64,000 bases of DNA from Chelativorans sp. J32 (GCF_000518985.1 NZ_JAEQ01000001.1:372001-436000); one strand, 5' to 3'; positions 55,176 through 63,480 are shown, counted from the stretch's first letter. Numbers and translations are program-made. The notes: a model not told the origin generated them from the letters alone.

Positions 55176-56159
55176 ATGACCGACGCCGTTGCCCAGACAG
55201 AGAGAGACCGCCAGATCAAACTCCGCGTCATGATCACGGCGCTCGGCATGTTGCCCGTGCTCGTGCTGCTGGTGATCGGCTTCCAGATGCTGACCGGCAG
55301 GTTCCTCACCTTCAACAATCTCTCGATCGTCATGCAGCAGGCGGCGATCAACATCGTGCTTGCCGCCGGCATGACCTTCGTCATCCTGACGGGAGGCATC
55401 GATCTTTCCGTTGGCTCGATCCTCGCCGCTTCCGCCATGGTGGCCGTCATCGTCTCCCTGGTGCCGGATTGGGGCATGCTCGGTATTCTGGCCGCCCTGG
55501 GCATGGGCCTTGCCTGCGGCCTCGCGAACGGCGTGCTCATTGCCTATCTGAAGCTGCCGCCTTTCATCGTCACATTGGGGTCGCTTACTGCAGTGCGCGG
55601 TCTGGCGCGGCTTTTGGGAGGAGACACGACGGTCTTCAATCCGGCACTCCCCTTCGCCTTCATCGGCAACGGCACGGTTTTCGGCGTGCCTTGGCTTGCC
55701 ATCATCGCCATCGCCGTCGTGCTCATCTCCTGGTTCATCCTGCGGCGCACCGTGCTCGGCACCTGGATCTATGCCGTGGGCGGCAATATGGAGGCGGCAA
55801 GGCTGACGGGCATCAAGGTCTCGCTGGTGCTGCTCTTCGTCTATGCCATGTCCGGCCTTCTTTCCGGCTTGGGCGGGGCGATGTCGGCCGCGCGCCTCTT
55901 CGCCGCCAACGGCCTCCAGCTCGGCCAGGCTTATGAGCTCGATGCCATTGCTGCCGTGATCCTCGGAGGAACGAGCTTCGTCGGCGGCGTCGGCTCCATC
56001 TGGGGCACGCTGATCGGCGCGCTCATCATCGCCGTGCTCTCCAACGGGCTCATCCTCGTCGGGGTCTCGGACATCTGGCAGTACATCATCAAGGGATTGG
56101 TCATCATCGCAGCTGTCGCGCTCGACCGCTATCGGCTCCAGGGCGTCAGCAGAACCTGA
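55176..56159 (+). CDS. Sugar ABC transporter permease (RbsC type)
   Basis: A 327-residue CUT2 permease with about ten membrane spans. Hallmarks are AINIVLAAGMTFVILTGGID followed by LSVGSILAASAMVAVIV, GLANGVLIAYLKLPPFIVTL, GRRTVLGTWIYAVGGN-type loop (here LRRTVLGTWIYAVGGNMEAA) and ELDAIAAVILGGTSFVGGVG. It presumably forms a homodimer. It begins 23 bp after the ATPase gene and is followed by the binding-protein gene after 70 bp. Confidence 0.93.
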   Translation: MTDAVAQTERDRQIKLRVMITALGMLPVLVLLVIGFQMLTGRFLTFNNLSIVMQQAAINIVLAAGMTFVILTGGIDLSVGSILAASAMVAVIVSLVPDWGMLGILAALGMGLACGLANGVLIAYLKLPPFIVTLGSLTAVRGLARLLGGDTTVFNPALPFAFIGNGTVFGVPWLAIIAIAVVLISWFILRRTVLGTWIYAVGGNMEAARLTGIKVSLVLLFVYAMSGLLSGLGGAMSAARLFAANGLQLGQAYELDAIAAVILGGTSFVGGVGSIWGTLIGALIIAVLSNGLILVGVSDIWQYIIKGLVIIAAVALDRYRLQGVSRT

Positions 56160-56229
56160 TCGATGATCGAGTCCGGTCTCGCACCGGAACAAGGGGCGCC
56201 TCGCGCCGTCATCATGGAGGAGAAAAGGA

Positions 56230-57177
56230 ATGCGTTCCATGCGTATCGTGAGAAACCTGCTTTGCGGTGCGGCACTTGCCGCCGCCATGGCCGGCTCGGC
56301 CGCGGCAAAGGATCTGAACAGCATCGGCATCTCCGTCGGTCTGCTCGGCAACCCGTTCTTCGTGGCTACGATCAAGGGCATCGAGGACCGGGCCAAGGAG
56401 ATCAACCCGAACGTAAAGATCACCTCGGTCTCCGCCGATTACGACCTCAACAAGCAGGTCTCGCAGATCGATAGCTTCATCGCCGCCGGCGTTGACATCA
56501 TCATGCTGAACGCGGTCGACGTGAATGCCATCGCGCCGGCGGTCCAGAAGGCGAAGGACGCGGGCATCGTGGTCGCCGCCTTCGACGTGTCGGCTCCCGG
56601 GGCGGACGTGACGGTGATGACGAACAATGTGAAGGCCGGCGAGATCGCCTGCCAATATATCGTCGACCAGCTCGGCGGAAAGGGCAACGTCATCATCATC
56701 AACGGCCCGCAGTCATCCTCGATCGTCGACCGCGTCAAGGGCTGCAAGGCGGTCTTCGAAAAGAACCCGGACATCAATATCCTTTCGGACGACCAGAACG
56801 GCCAGGGCTCCCGCGAAGGCGGCCTTGATGTGATGCAGGGGCTGCTTACGCGCTTCGACGATGTCGACGCGGTCTTCGCGATCAACGATCCGACGGGCAT
56901 CGGCGCGGAGCTTGCCGCCCGCCAACTCAACCGCACGGACTTCATCATCACCGCGGTGGATGGCGCGCCTGATATCGAGCAGGCTCTCAAGACCGGCAAT
57001 TCCATGATCAAGGCGTCCGCCTCGCAGGATCCCTATGTCATGGCCGGCCAGGCGCTGGAGATGGGCTACAAGGTGCTGCAGGGCGAAAAGCCCGATCCGG
57101 ATACCGTGCTCCTGGACCCGCAACTGATCACGGCGGACAACGTCAACGAGTACAAGGGCTGGACGGCGCCACGCTGA
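56230..57177 (+). CDS. Sugar ABC transporter substrate-binding protein (RbsB type)
   Basis: A 315-residue periplasmic binding protein (Peripla_BP_4). The signal peptide is MRSMRIVRNLLCGAALAAAM with cleavage near SAAA-KDLN. The mature part begins GISVGLLGNPFFVATIKGIE, followed by QVSQIDSFIAAGVDIIMLNA, FDVSAPGADVTVMTNNVKAG, AVFAINDPTGIGAELAARQL and ITAVDGAPDIEQALKTGN, all typical of ribose, allose and polyol-binding relatives. The ATG at 56230 follows GGAGGAGAAAAGGA. The ligand cannot be read from sequence. Confidence 0.92.
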   Translation: MRSMRIVRNLLCGAALAAAMAGSAAAKDLNSIGISVGLLGNPFFVATIKGIEDRAKEINPNVKITSVSADYDLNKQVSQIDSFIAAGVDIIMLNAVDVNAIAPAVQKAKDAGIVVAAFDVSAPGADVTVMTNNVKAGEIACQYIVDQLGGKGNVIIINGPQSSSIVDRVKGCKAVFEKNPDINILSDDQNGQGSREGGLDVMQGLLTRFDDVDAVFAINDPTGIGAELAARQLNRTDFIITAVDGAPDIEQALKTGNSMIKASASQDPYVMAGQALEMGYKVLQGEKPDPDTVLLDPQLITADNVNEYKGWTAPR

Positions 57178-57193
57178 TCAATCCTAAGCCATC

Positions 57194-57218
57194 GCGCAGC
57201 CGGTTCAGCCGGCTGCGC
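57194..57218 (+). terminator. Hairpin between binding-protein and epimerase genes
   Basis: GCGCAGCCGG (57194-57203), loop TTCAG and CCGGCTGCGC (57209-57218) make a perfect 10-bp stem followed by CCGCTCTTTCC. It sits just after the binding-protein stop and 27 bp before the epimerase. It probably acts as an attenuator or 3' stabiliser that keeps the binding protein abundant. Confidence 0.6.
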
Positions 57219-57244
57219 CCGCTCTTTCCGAAAGGTCATATGCG

Positions 57245-58141
57245 ATGTCCAAGCTTGGCATTCACTCCTTCGTCTGGAGCGCCGGTTCCTCCCGGCAGGA
57301 GATCGAGACGGCGCTGACGCGCACCAAGGAAGCAGGCTTCGACCTGATCGAGCTTTCCTATCTGGACCCGAAGGTGGTCGATATCCCGTGGCTCGCGCGC
57401 CGGCTTGAAGAACTTGGGCTTGGCGTTGCGATCAGCATGGGGCTTCCGGTCGACGGCGATATTTCCAGCGCGGATCAGGACATCGCAGAGAACGGGGTCG
57501 CGATCCTCGATCGGGCGGTTGCGCTCACGCGTGATCTCGGTGGCACGAAGCTCGGCGGCATCCTGAGCTCGGCCCATGGTTATTCTCCGCAAGCTCCCAC
57601 CAGGGCTGCTTGGGATCGCAGCGTCGCCAACCTCGCCAAGGTGGCGGACCGTGCCAAGTCGGCTGGCGTCACGCTCAACCTCGAAATCGTCAACCGCTTC
57701 GAGAGCAATCTTCTGAACACCGCAGCTCAGGGGCTGGCCTATATCGAGGACACCGGCGCCACCAATGTCTTCCTGCACCTCGACACGTTCCACATGAACA
57801 TCGAGGAGGCCGATCCAGGCCTTGCCCTCCGAAATGCTGGCGACAAGGTGGGCTATGTTCACATCGGCGAGAGCCATCGCGGCTATCTCGGCACCGGCGG
57901 CATCGATTTTGCCGCCATCTTCGATGCCCTCGTCGCCATCGGCTATGACGACTATGTCACTTTCGAATCCTTCTCGTCGGAAATCGTAGACAAGGACCTG
58001 TCGCTGAAGACGGCGATCTGGCGCAATCTGTGGTCCGACAATGTGGATCTTGCCCGCCATGCTCGGACATTCATCTCCCTCGGCCTGGAGACGGCACGCC
58101 GCAAGGCAGAACTCGTTGGCAGCGCGCAGAAACCCGATTGA
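57245..58141 (+). CDS. D-tagatose/D-allulose 3-epimerase family protein
   Basis: A 298-residue TIM-barrel sugar epimerase. The metal ligands of Pseudomonas cichorii D-tagatose 3-epimerase (E152, D185, H211, E246) correspond to E147, D180, H206 and E241 here, with exactly the same spacing of 33, 26 and 35. The substrate residues E158, H188 and R217 correspond to E153, H183 and R212. Local motifs are LEIVNRFE, HLDTFHMNIEEAD, YVHIGESHRGYLGTG and VTFESF. The enzyme should interconvert C3 epimers of a ketose (D-fructose/D-allulose, D-tagatose/D-sorbose, L-ribulose/L-xylulose or a related sugar). Last gene of the importer operon. Confidence 0.9.
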   Translation: MSKLGIHSFVWSAGSSRQEIETALTRTKEAGFDLIELSYLDPKVVDIPWLARRLEELGLGVAISMGLPVDGDISSADQDIAENGVAILDRAVALTRDLGGTKLGGILSSAHGYSPQAPTRAAWDRSVANLAKVADRAKSAGVTLNLEIVNRFESNLLNTAAQGLAYIEDTGATNVFLHLDTFHMNIEEADPGLALRNAGDKVGYVHIGESHRGYLGTGGIDFAAIFDALVAIGYDDYVTFESFSSEIVDKDLSLKTAIWRNLWSDNVDLARHARTFISLGLETARRKAELVGSAQKPD

Positions 58142-58291
58142 GGGTTCAAGCGTATACATGGTTATTGGCAGGCACCGTCGACTCGGCTAGGAGAGCGGTG
58201 CTGGAAAAGATTTCAGCGCAGTTATCGAAAAAACCGATTTTCCCATAACATAAATGCGGGGTGATCTGCCGGTCCGATCAAGGAGTGGCAG

Positions 58292-58615
58292 ATGGTCAAC
58301 GCGGGTAAGGCTCTTTTTTCCCCCTCGCGGAGCGCGAGCTTCGAGCAGTTTATTCTCGATAGCCGGGGCGATACGGATACGCTTATCCGATATTTGCAAC
58401 TGCGCCGGCAAATGCTCTTGCGCGACTGTTCGCAAGCTTCCCTGCAACACGAAGATCCGGCGGATTTCCTCCGAGTCGTGGGAGTGATCGATGACGCTCT
58501 GCGACTGGTCGAGAGGATCAAGCAGACGGATCTTCATGCGGTGATGGAAGGCCTCCGCCACCAGCGGCAAGTGCGGGATCGCACGAGCGAGGCGCTTCAG
58601 AGAGCGCAAGCCTGA
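58292..58615 (+). CDS. Small helical protein of unknown function in T3SS-like locus
   Basis: A 107-residue, probably all-helical soluble protein. A short Ser/Phe-rich start MVNAGKALFSPSRSASFEQF precedes LDSRGDTDTLIRYLQLRRQM, DPADFLRVVGVIDDALRLVE and a charged coiled-coil-like end HRQQVRDRTSEAL-type (here RHQRQVRDRTSEALQRAQA). It lacks a signal peptide or membrane segment. ATG with AAGGAG upstream. It is 33 bp before the SctD-like gene, so it is probably co-transcribed. Size and position fit a small T3SS chaperone or accessory protein, but I do not recognise the family. Confidence 0.65.
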   Translation: MVNAGKALFSPSRSASFEQFILDSRGDTDTLIRYLQLRRQMLLRDCSQASLQHEDPADFLRVVGVIDDALRLVERIKQTDLHAVMEGLRHQRQVRDRTSEALQRAQA

Positions 58616-58648
58616 ATGCGCCTGAAGCATCCAGAGCGGAGTGGTTGA

Positions 58649-59725
58649 ATGATCATCGTGAAGCTATCCAGACCCGGATACGAGGACCAGCTCTGCGAAC
58701 TGGAGCCGGGCGATCATCGTCTCGGCTCGGATTTCAGTTGTGAAATCGCGTTGATTCATCCGGAGCTCGCCCCGGAGCATCTAACCCTCAGAGTAAGCGA
58801 GGGGGCAGCGTGGTTTAGCCCCTATCAAGGGGCACTCGTCACACTCCTCAGGGGCGCCGCCCAAAGGAGCATTCCTGCCGAGCCGCAAGCCTGGACACCT
58901 TTATATCCGGGCGACCGGCTCAGGCTCGCGGATATTTTGCTCGAACTCGATGGCGTGAAGCCGGAACGACCGGGGAAAGGCGGAGCTGTCCAAAGGCTGT
59001 GGAAGGCCTGGCCTTCCCGCGTCGTTGCTATCGCAACTATCCTTCTCGTCTGCTTTGCGGTTATCGCGAACTTGCTGTTCCTGCGTCACTCCCCGGCAGC
59101 CAACGCTTCTCCTCGGGCGCTTCAACCACTTGCCGCGGCTGACCCGATCGCCTCGTCACCATCTCTCGACAAAGCGCTTGTCACGCGTGAACTGCAGGCG
59201 CTCGGCGCCAGGATAGAACGCGTAAATTGCCAGGGCGAAAGCTGCCACGCCACGCTCCGTGTGGATGACGTAGCGGATCGCGAGCGGGTCCAGGCAAAGC
59301 TGAAGGATATCCGGGTACCCCTGTCCGCAGATGTTTTTGCGGATAAGGAAATTGCCAGTGTCACGGAACTGATCGCGGCGAATCTCGGGATCGAGGCGCG
59401 TGTCCTTCGCAACGAGCACGGTATCATTACGCTTTCGGCGATTCCCGACACGAAGCTCCGCGAAAAACTTGCCGGAACCCTGAAAACGGACGTGCCGGGC
59501 CTTGTCGCGGTGCGCTTCGAGGTGGCCTCTCCGGTGGATCTGGAATCCATGGCCAAGCGCGTAACGGGCGTCTGGGTGGGTGCTTATCCTTATGTCGTCA
59601 CGAAAGATGGAGCCATCGTCCGCCCGGGTGACGCTCTCGAGCATGACGTGAAACTGGTCTCCATCACCAGCAAACACCTTCTCGTGGAAGTAGACGGGCG
59701 GCAGCAGAAAGTGATCGTGAGATGA
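58649..59725 (+). CDS. sctD: SctD-like type III secretion inner-membrane ring protein
   Basis: A 358-residue protein with the layout of YscD/SctD. An N-terminal FHA-like domain (1-105) has HRLGSDFSCEIAL and YPGDRLRLADILLEL. One membrane span follows (about 124-146, VVAIATILLVCFAVIANLLF). The periplasmic part has two ring-building/BON-like domains (about 173-228 and 234-292) with a cysteine pair (194, 199). The C-terminal segment VTGVWVGAYPYVVTKDGAIV then PGDALEHDVKLVSI is a hallmark of SctD ends. It would anchor the T3SS basal body. The ATG follows GGAGTGGTTGA; its stop overlaps the next gene (ATGA). No export-apparatus genes are in this window. Confidence 0.82.
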   Translation: MIIVKLSRPGYEDQLCELEPGDHRLGSDFSCEIALIHPELAPEHLTLRVSEGAAWFSPYQGALVTLLRGAAQRSIPAEPQAWTPLYPGDRLRLADILLELDGVKPERPGKGGAVQRLWKAWPSRVVAIATILLVCFAVIANLLFLRHSPAANASPRALQPLAAADPIASSPSLDKALVTRELQALGARIERVNCQGESCHATLRVDDVADRERVQAKLKDIRVPLSADVFADKEIASVTELIAANLGIEARVLRNEHGIITLSAIPDTKLREKLAGTLKTDVPGLVAVRFEVASPVDLESMAKRVTGVWVGAYPYVVTKDGAIVRPGDALEHDVKLVSITSKHLLVEVDGRQQKVIVR

Positions 59726-60174
59726 ACACGCCCCAGGTGGAACTTACCAGCGACGATGTCTTCGTCTTGGGCAATATTGCCTCGCTGGCGACGCTCATAG
59801 GGTTGGGTGAGGACGCACGCCCACTGTGGAAGCTTATTCAGGAGTTCCGTCCGGAAAACGCCGGCGGTTTCCTGATCGAGGCCATGTATTTCTTTTCCCT
59901 TGGGGACTTTTCCGCCGGCATCGACGTGCTGGAGCAGACGGGTGCTTTCTATGCCTCTGTCAATCGTGACGAGGCGCTCGCGTTCCACCTTTATCTTTTG
60001 CAGCAGGATGGCCGGCTCGAGCGCGCCCTCGGATTGGGTGAGGCATATCTGGACGAAGGCCTGCTTCGAGCCGAAGCGGCGTTGCAGACCGTCAGCATCG
60101 TCGTCGACGAATGTGCGGCTGCTCTCGGTCGTGGAGACAACCAGTATCAGACCGGAAAGGGAGCCATCCGATGA
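59722..60174 (+). CDS. TPR-repeat protein, possible T3SS SctG/YscG-like chaperone
   Basis: A 150-residue protein built of helix pairs of TPR type: VLGNIASLATLIGLGEDARP, GGFLIEAMYFFSLGDFSAGI, DEALAFHLYLLQQDGRLERA and LGLGEAYLDEGLLRAEAALQ. TPR proteins of this size act as chaperones of the needle or translocators in T3SS (for example YscG). Its start overlaps the sctD stop, implying coupled translation. Its last 83 bp overlap the convergent minus-strand gene. The function is inferred from fold and context. Confidence 0.7.
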   Translation: MNTPQVELTSDDVFVLGNIASLATLIGLGEDARPLWKLIQEFRPENAGGFLIEAMYFFSLGDFSAGIDVLEQTGAFYASVNRDEALAFHLYLLQQDGRLERALGLGEAYLDEGLLRAEAALQTVSIVVDECAAALGRGDNQYQTGKGAIR

Positions 60175-61813
60175 GCGTGTCCTTCACATTGATGGCGTGA
60201 GCAATAACGCTGGAATATACATGATCGGCGTGAAATTGCCCGCGTGAGGCCCGTAGATAGCCCTTATCCTTGTTCCTTTCGCTTTGAACAAAACGGAGGA
60301 TTTCCCCCACGTTCCGATCGCCACCTGCATATTCAGCCGGGTCAAAACGATCGAACCGATAGATTCTGTCAATCGCGACCCGAACAGCATTCCTCCCCTC
60401 TTCGGCAGTATAAAACCGGGCAATCAGACCTTTGAGGAATGTCTTTTCCTCGTGATCGTTCAGCGTATTGCCGCCAAGCTGGCGTGCCATCTGTGTCGTA
60501 ACCGACCGTTTGGAAATAGGAGCCAGAATCTTTCCGTAATTTGCATCATAGGTTTCCGCTATCTTTTGCTGGAGCAACAATCTGGCGGCCTGTTTGCAGG
60601 CATCGCCGTTGTGCTCCCTCGATGCCAGTTCTCCGGCCAACTCCCGCCAATTTACTCCGAAATCAGCGAAGGGTCGGTCGCCCCTGGCGGTATCCAGCAC
60701 AAAGGAACCCAGAAGCAGCGAGAGCACCGGGAAGACCGCCGGATTGCGCGCCGATTCCGGTGCCTGGACCGCGTTCTTAATGTTCAGTCCGAGAAAGTCT
60801 GCCTGTGCGACGATCTCATGCACGAAATCAAGTGCAGTGTGGAGCCCGCCATCGACCAATCCTTCATCCCGCGCAAAGCAGGTAAACGGATGGGTTTCGT
60901 GGCTGAAATGCGCCTTCCTGAGCATGCCCCACTCGTAGCTGTGGTGCAGGACCTGCGGCAGGTTAACCATCATCAGGACGTTTCCGGCGGCGCCGGCGAT
61001 CGCCGAAGCCCGATCAAAACCGAAGGCCGCCATCGTCGGGTTTAGTGTCATGGCTGCCATGGCGCAGATCGTCGCTGCCGGAAGCAGCGCTTCCTGATAG
61101 CGGCCCTCGCGAAGAGCCTCTGCTACGATCGGCAGGTTCTTGCCGATCGTCGGCACGAGCATCATTATCGCAGTCAAAGACGCGGCTGCGATGTTGGACG
61201 TGTTCAGCGCCTTGTCCGAGCCGATCTTGTCAAAGAAATAAGCGTTGATTGCTGCGATCGTGTCATCGATCGCCAGGTCTCTGCCGCCCAGCACAGAACA
61301 ATAGCTCTTTGCGGCACCCTTCACCCAATCTTTCAGGTCGCCTTCGGGTTTTCTGGCCTCGGCGTGCTCGATGAGCTGCCTGTTGACCGCTGGCAGAAGC
61401 AACTCAGCGATCTCCAGCTTTCCTGGCGTGTCCTCTGCCAGCATCAAGGCATGGCAGACCTCCGTGAGATCCCCCACTGATGGCGGTCGCTGCGCCTCGA
61501 CCGCCTCGATGTCGTGATGGCGCGTAAGCACGAGACGGTCTTCGCGCATCTCTATGGGAAGCCCGCTCTTGCGAAGAAAGGCATTGACCATCGGCGCGGC
61601 CAGCGAGGTCTCGCTGGATTCCGGGAGCGCCCAGCCCAAGCCGCCCACAATCGCCGAAATTGCGGAGCGATCTGCTTCACACTCTCTTTCGGCCGTCTGG
61701 GCTGGCAGGCTCTTGGAGCGATGCAGCGCCCCTCGCTGCGAGGTAGCCGGAAGCTCGGGCCCCGGCGGACGGGACAAGATCTGCATGGGAATTGAAGAAG
61801 TTGGATTTGGCAT
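60092..61813 (-). CDS. Large unrecognised protein, candidate type III effector or translocator
   Basis: A 573-residue protein with no family I recognise. It begins MPNPTSSIPMQILSRPPGPE and continues in a Ser/Pro/Arg-rich, apparently disordered region for about 45 residues, as in many T3SS substrates. Residues ~207-287 contain several hydrophobic stretches (NIAAASLTAIMMLVPTIGKN, LLPAATICAMAAMTLNPTMA, IAGAAGNVLMMVNLP) that could insert into a membrane. The C-terminal third is charged and helical. ATG at 61813 follows AGGTGA; an ATG 15 bp upstream is possible. It converges on and overlaps the TPR gene, and lies downstream of a small acidic protein and a LysR regulator. Confidence 0.68.
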   Translation of the reverse strand: MPNPTSSIPMQILSRPPGPELPATSQRGALHRSKSLPAQTAERECEADRSAISAIVGGLGWALPESSETSLAAPMVNAFLRKSGLPIEMREDRLVLTRHHDIEAVEAQRPPSVGDLTEVCHALMLAEDTPGKLEIAELLLPAVNRQLIEHAEARKPEGDLKDWVKGAAKSYCSVLGGRDLAIDDTIAAINAYFFDKIGSDKALNTSNIAAASLTAIMMLVPTIGKNLPIVAEALREGRYQEALLPAATICAMAAMTLNPTMAAFGFDRASAIAGAAGNVLMMVNLPQVLHHSYEWGMLRKAHFSHETHPFTCFARDEGLVDGGLHTALDFVHEIVAQADFLGLNIKNAVQAPESARNPAVFPVLSLLLGSFVLDTARGDRPFADFGVNWRELAGELASREHNGDACKQAARLLLQQKIAETYDANYGKILAPISKRSVTTQMARQLGGNTLNDHEEKTFLKGLIARFYTAEEGRNAVRVAIDRIYRFDRFDPAEYAGGDRNVGEILRFVQSERNKDKGYLRASRGQFHADHVYSSVIAHAINVKDTLIGWLPFRSDTGCLHDREQPHIRRRRC

Positions 61814-62024
61814 GGCTTCACCTGACATTGGTTATGAGCTAGACCAATGAGTGGTATCGTCATGCGCTTGGATAGCGATATGGGAAAATGGAATGCCGCA
61901 GCGGGCAGCTAAACATAGCTATCCCTCAGGGCAATGAGTAGAGACGAGTGTGGAAACTACAAGACAGAGAGGAAAGCAGCGCTTGGGCACCGCTTTCCTA
62001 AGGCTCTCCAGATGTCGCCGAGAA

Positions 62025-62318
62025 CTATATCGAGACGACGCAAGTGCGCGACACTACCGCGTAGGAGATGACCTCCATCTCTTCGGAAATCAGCTGGGCT
62101 AGGCTCTCTTTTTGCTCATCCGGCAGGTCAGAGGCGAGGATGAATTCGAGAAGTGCATTGAATGCCTGGGAAAGATTGGCTTCCGTCCTGAACCGGCTCG
62201 CGGCTTTGAGAGCTTCCTCATAAGAAAACGAGAAAACATCCGGTACAAGGCTCATATAACGAGGGAATTTCCCGAATTCATCATCGATAGAGTTGGAGCC
62301 TTTATTCGGATTGCTCAT
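62025..62318 (-). CDS. Small acidic protein, possible secretion chaperone
   Basis: A 97-residue acidic protein: MSNPNKGSNSIDDEFGKFPR, SYEEALKAASRFRTEANLSQ, NALLEFILASDLPDEQKESL and EEMEVISYAVVSRTC. It appears helical with no signal or membrane segment. ATG with GGAGAG upstream. It starts 18 bp after the LysR stop, so it is likely in the same transcript, and it precedes the large candidate effector by 211 bp. Small acidic proteins next to effectors are often T3SS chaperones; here that is only a contextual inference. Confidence 0.6.
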   Translation of the reverse strand: MSNPNKGSNSIDDEFGKFPRYMSLVPDVFSFSYEEALKAASRFRTEANLSQAFNALLEFILASDLPDEQKESLAQLISEEMEVISYAVVSRTCVVSI

Positions 62319-62336
62319 ACGGCAGCTCTCCTCTGC

Positions 62337-63248
62337 TCAAACATAAAACCGGTTGTCGAAAACATTCTCGACGTTCCGACCGATGATCTTCCCCCTCATG
62401 TGGTTCCCGTGCGAAATGGAAAGCCCAAGCGGGATGAATAGTTTCGAATAGGCAAACGGCCGGCAGCAGAATCTCACTTCATCGTCAAAGATATCGATGA
62501 GGCTCTTTGGCACTATGGCTGGAACGCCCGCTTCTTTGCAGACATTCTTCAAGATGGTCGTGCAGCTTACTTCAGTGAATGAGCCTGCAGCGCTTTGGGC
62601 AGATCTCAAATTGTCGTATGTGCGCTCGAGCGCTCCCGGAGAAATATCGGAAAAGATCAGCGTGTCGGCCGGCACATCTTCCCACATTATCTCCTTTATG
62701 TCCGTTGCGAAGTAAGGATTGGTCTCAGGGACGACAAAGACCATCTCCACATTGCCGATGTTGAAATATTCGCTGTTCTTCGTCCTGATATCGCCGTCGA
62801 TGAGCGCCATGCAATCTTCGCGGTTTTCGATTGCCGTGATGATCTCCCGCCAAGCCGCACAGCGGATGCAAAGCTGGGTATCGGATTGGTGGGCAGTCAA
62901 CCTATGCAGCCAAAGCGCCGAGACGGAGCCGACATAGGGACTCTGGATGAGGATTTTCTGCACGCGAGGCTGCCGCTTGCTCGAGCAGATGCTTTCCAAA
63001 GCTCGCTCGTATACGGAAAGAGTGCGCACGAAGGTTTCGTAAACCTCCTTGCCGCGGGCAGTCAGCGTCGCGCGGCGTGTCTTGCCGGAGCGCTCGAAAA
63101 GCGGCTCACCCACCGTTTCTTCTATTTCATCGATGATATTGACCGCGGCCGGCTGTGAGATATGCGCGCGCCGTGCGCCGTCGGTGAAGCTACCCTCCTC
63201 TACGGCGCAGGTGAAAACCCACATCTTCCTGATACTGATATTTCGCAT
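62337..63248 (-). CDS. LysR family transcriptional regulator
   Basis: A 303-residue LysR-type regulator. The N-terminal winged helix has KMWVFTCAVEEGSFTDGARR followed by AHISQPAAVNIIDEIEETVG and LFERSGKTRRATLTARGKEV, the standard pattern (with AVNIIDEIE in place of the usual VSxxIxxLE). The effector domain is divergent, with several cysteines. The 3' neighbours are a small acidic protein and the candidate effector. It may control the T3SS-like locus. The region upstream (63249-63480) is AT-rich compared with the rest and should contain its promoter. Confidence 0.85.
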   Translation of the reverse strand: MRNISIRKMWVFTCAVEEGSFTDGARRAHISQPAAVNIIDEIEETVGEPLFERSGKTRRATLTARGKEVYETFVRTLSVYERALESICSSKRQPRVQKILIQSPYVGSVSALWLHRLTAHQSDTQLCIRCAAWREIITAIENREDCMALIDGDIRTKNSEYFNIGNVEMVFVVPETNPYFATDIKEIMWEDVPADTLIFSDISPGALERTYDNLRSAQSAAGSFTEVSCTTILKNVCKEAGVPAIVPKSLIDIFDDEVRFCCRPFAYSKLFIPLGLSISHGNHMRGKIIGRNVENVFDNRFYV

Positions 63249-63480
63249 TCAAAAAATCCATTCAAAAACTAAAAAAATAAATAATCAAAAAGCTGCCGAA
63301 ACGGCATCCCGCTTGGTTGCGTGCGGGCCAAAAAATGCCCGCGACGGTTGCTGGTTATGGTGCTATACAGGTTGTGTTTACCAAGCGCAATGATGCTTTG
63401 TTTACTGGGTGAATATGTAGCGGGAGGCGCGAGGGCGGGCAAGTGCTCCGCCCTTTGGCGCGCAAGCTGTCCGGTGGTCG

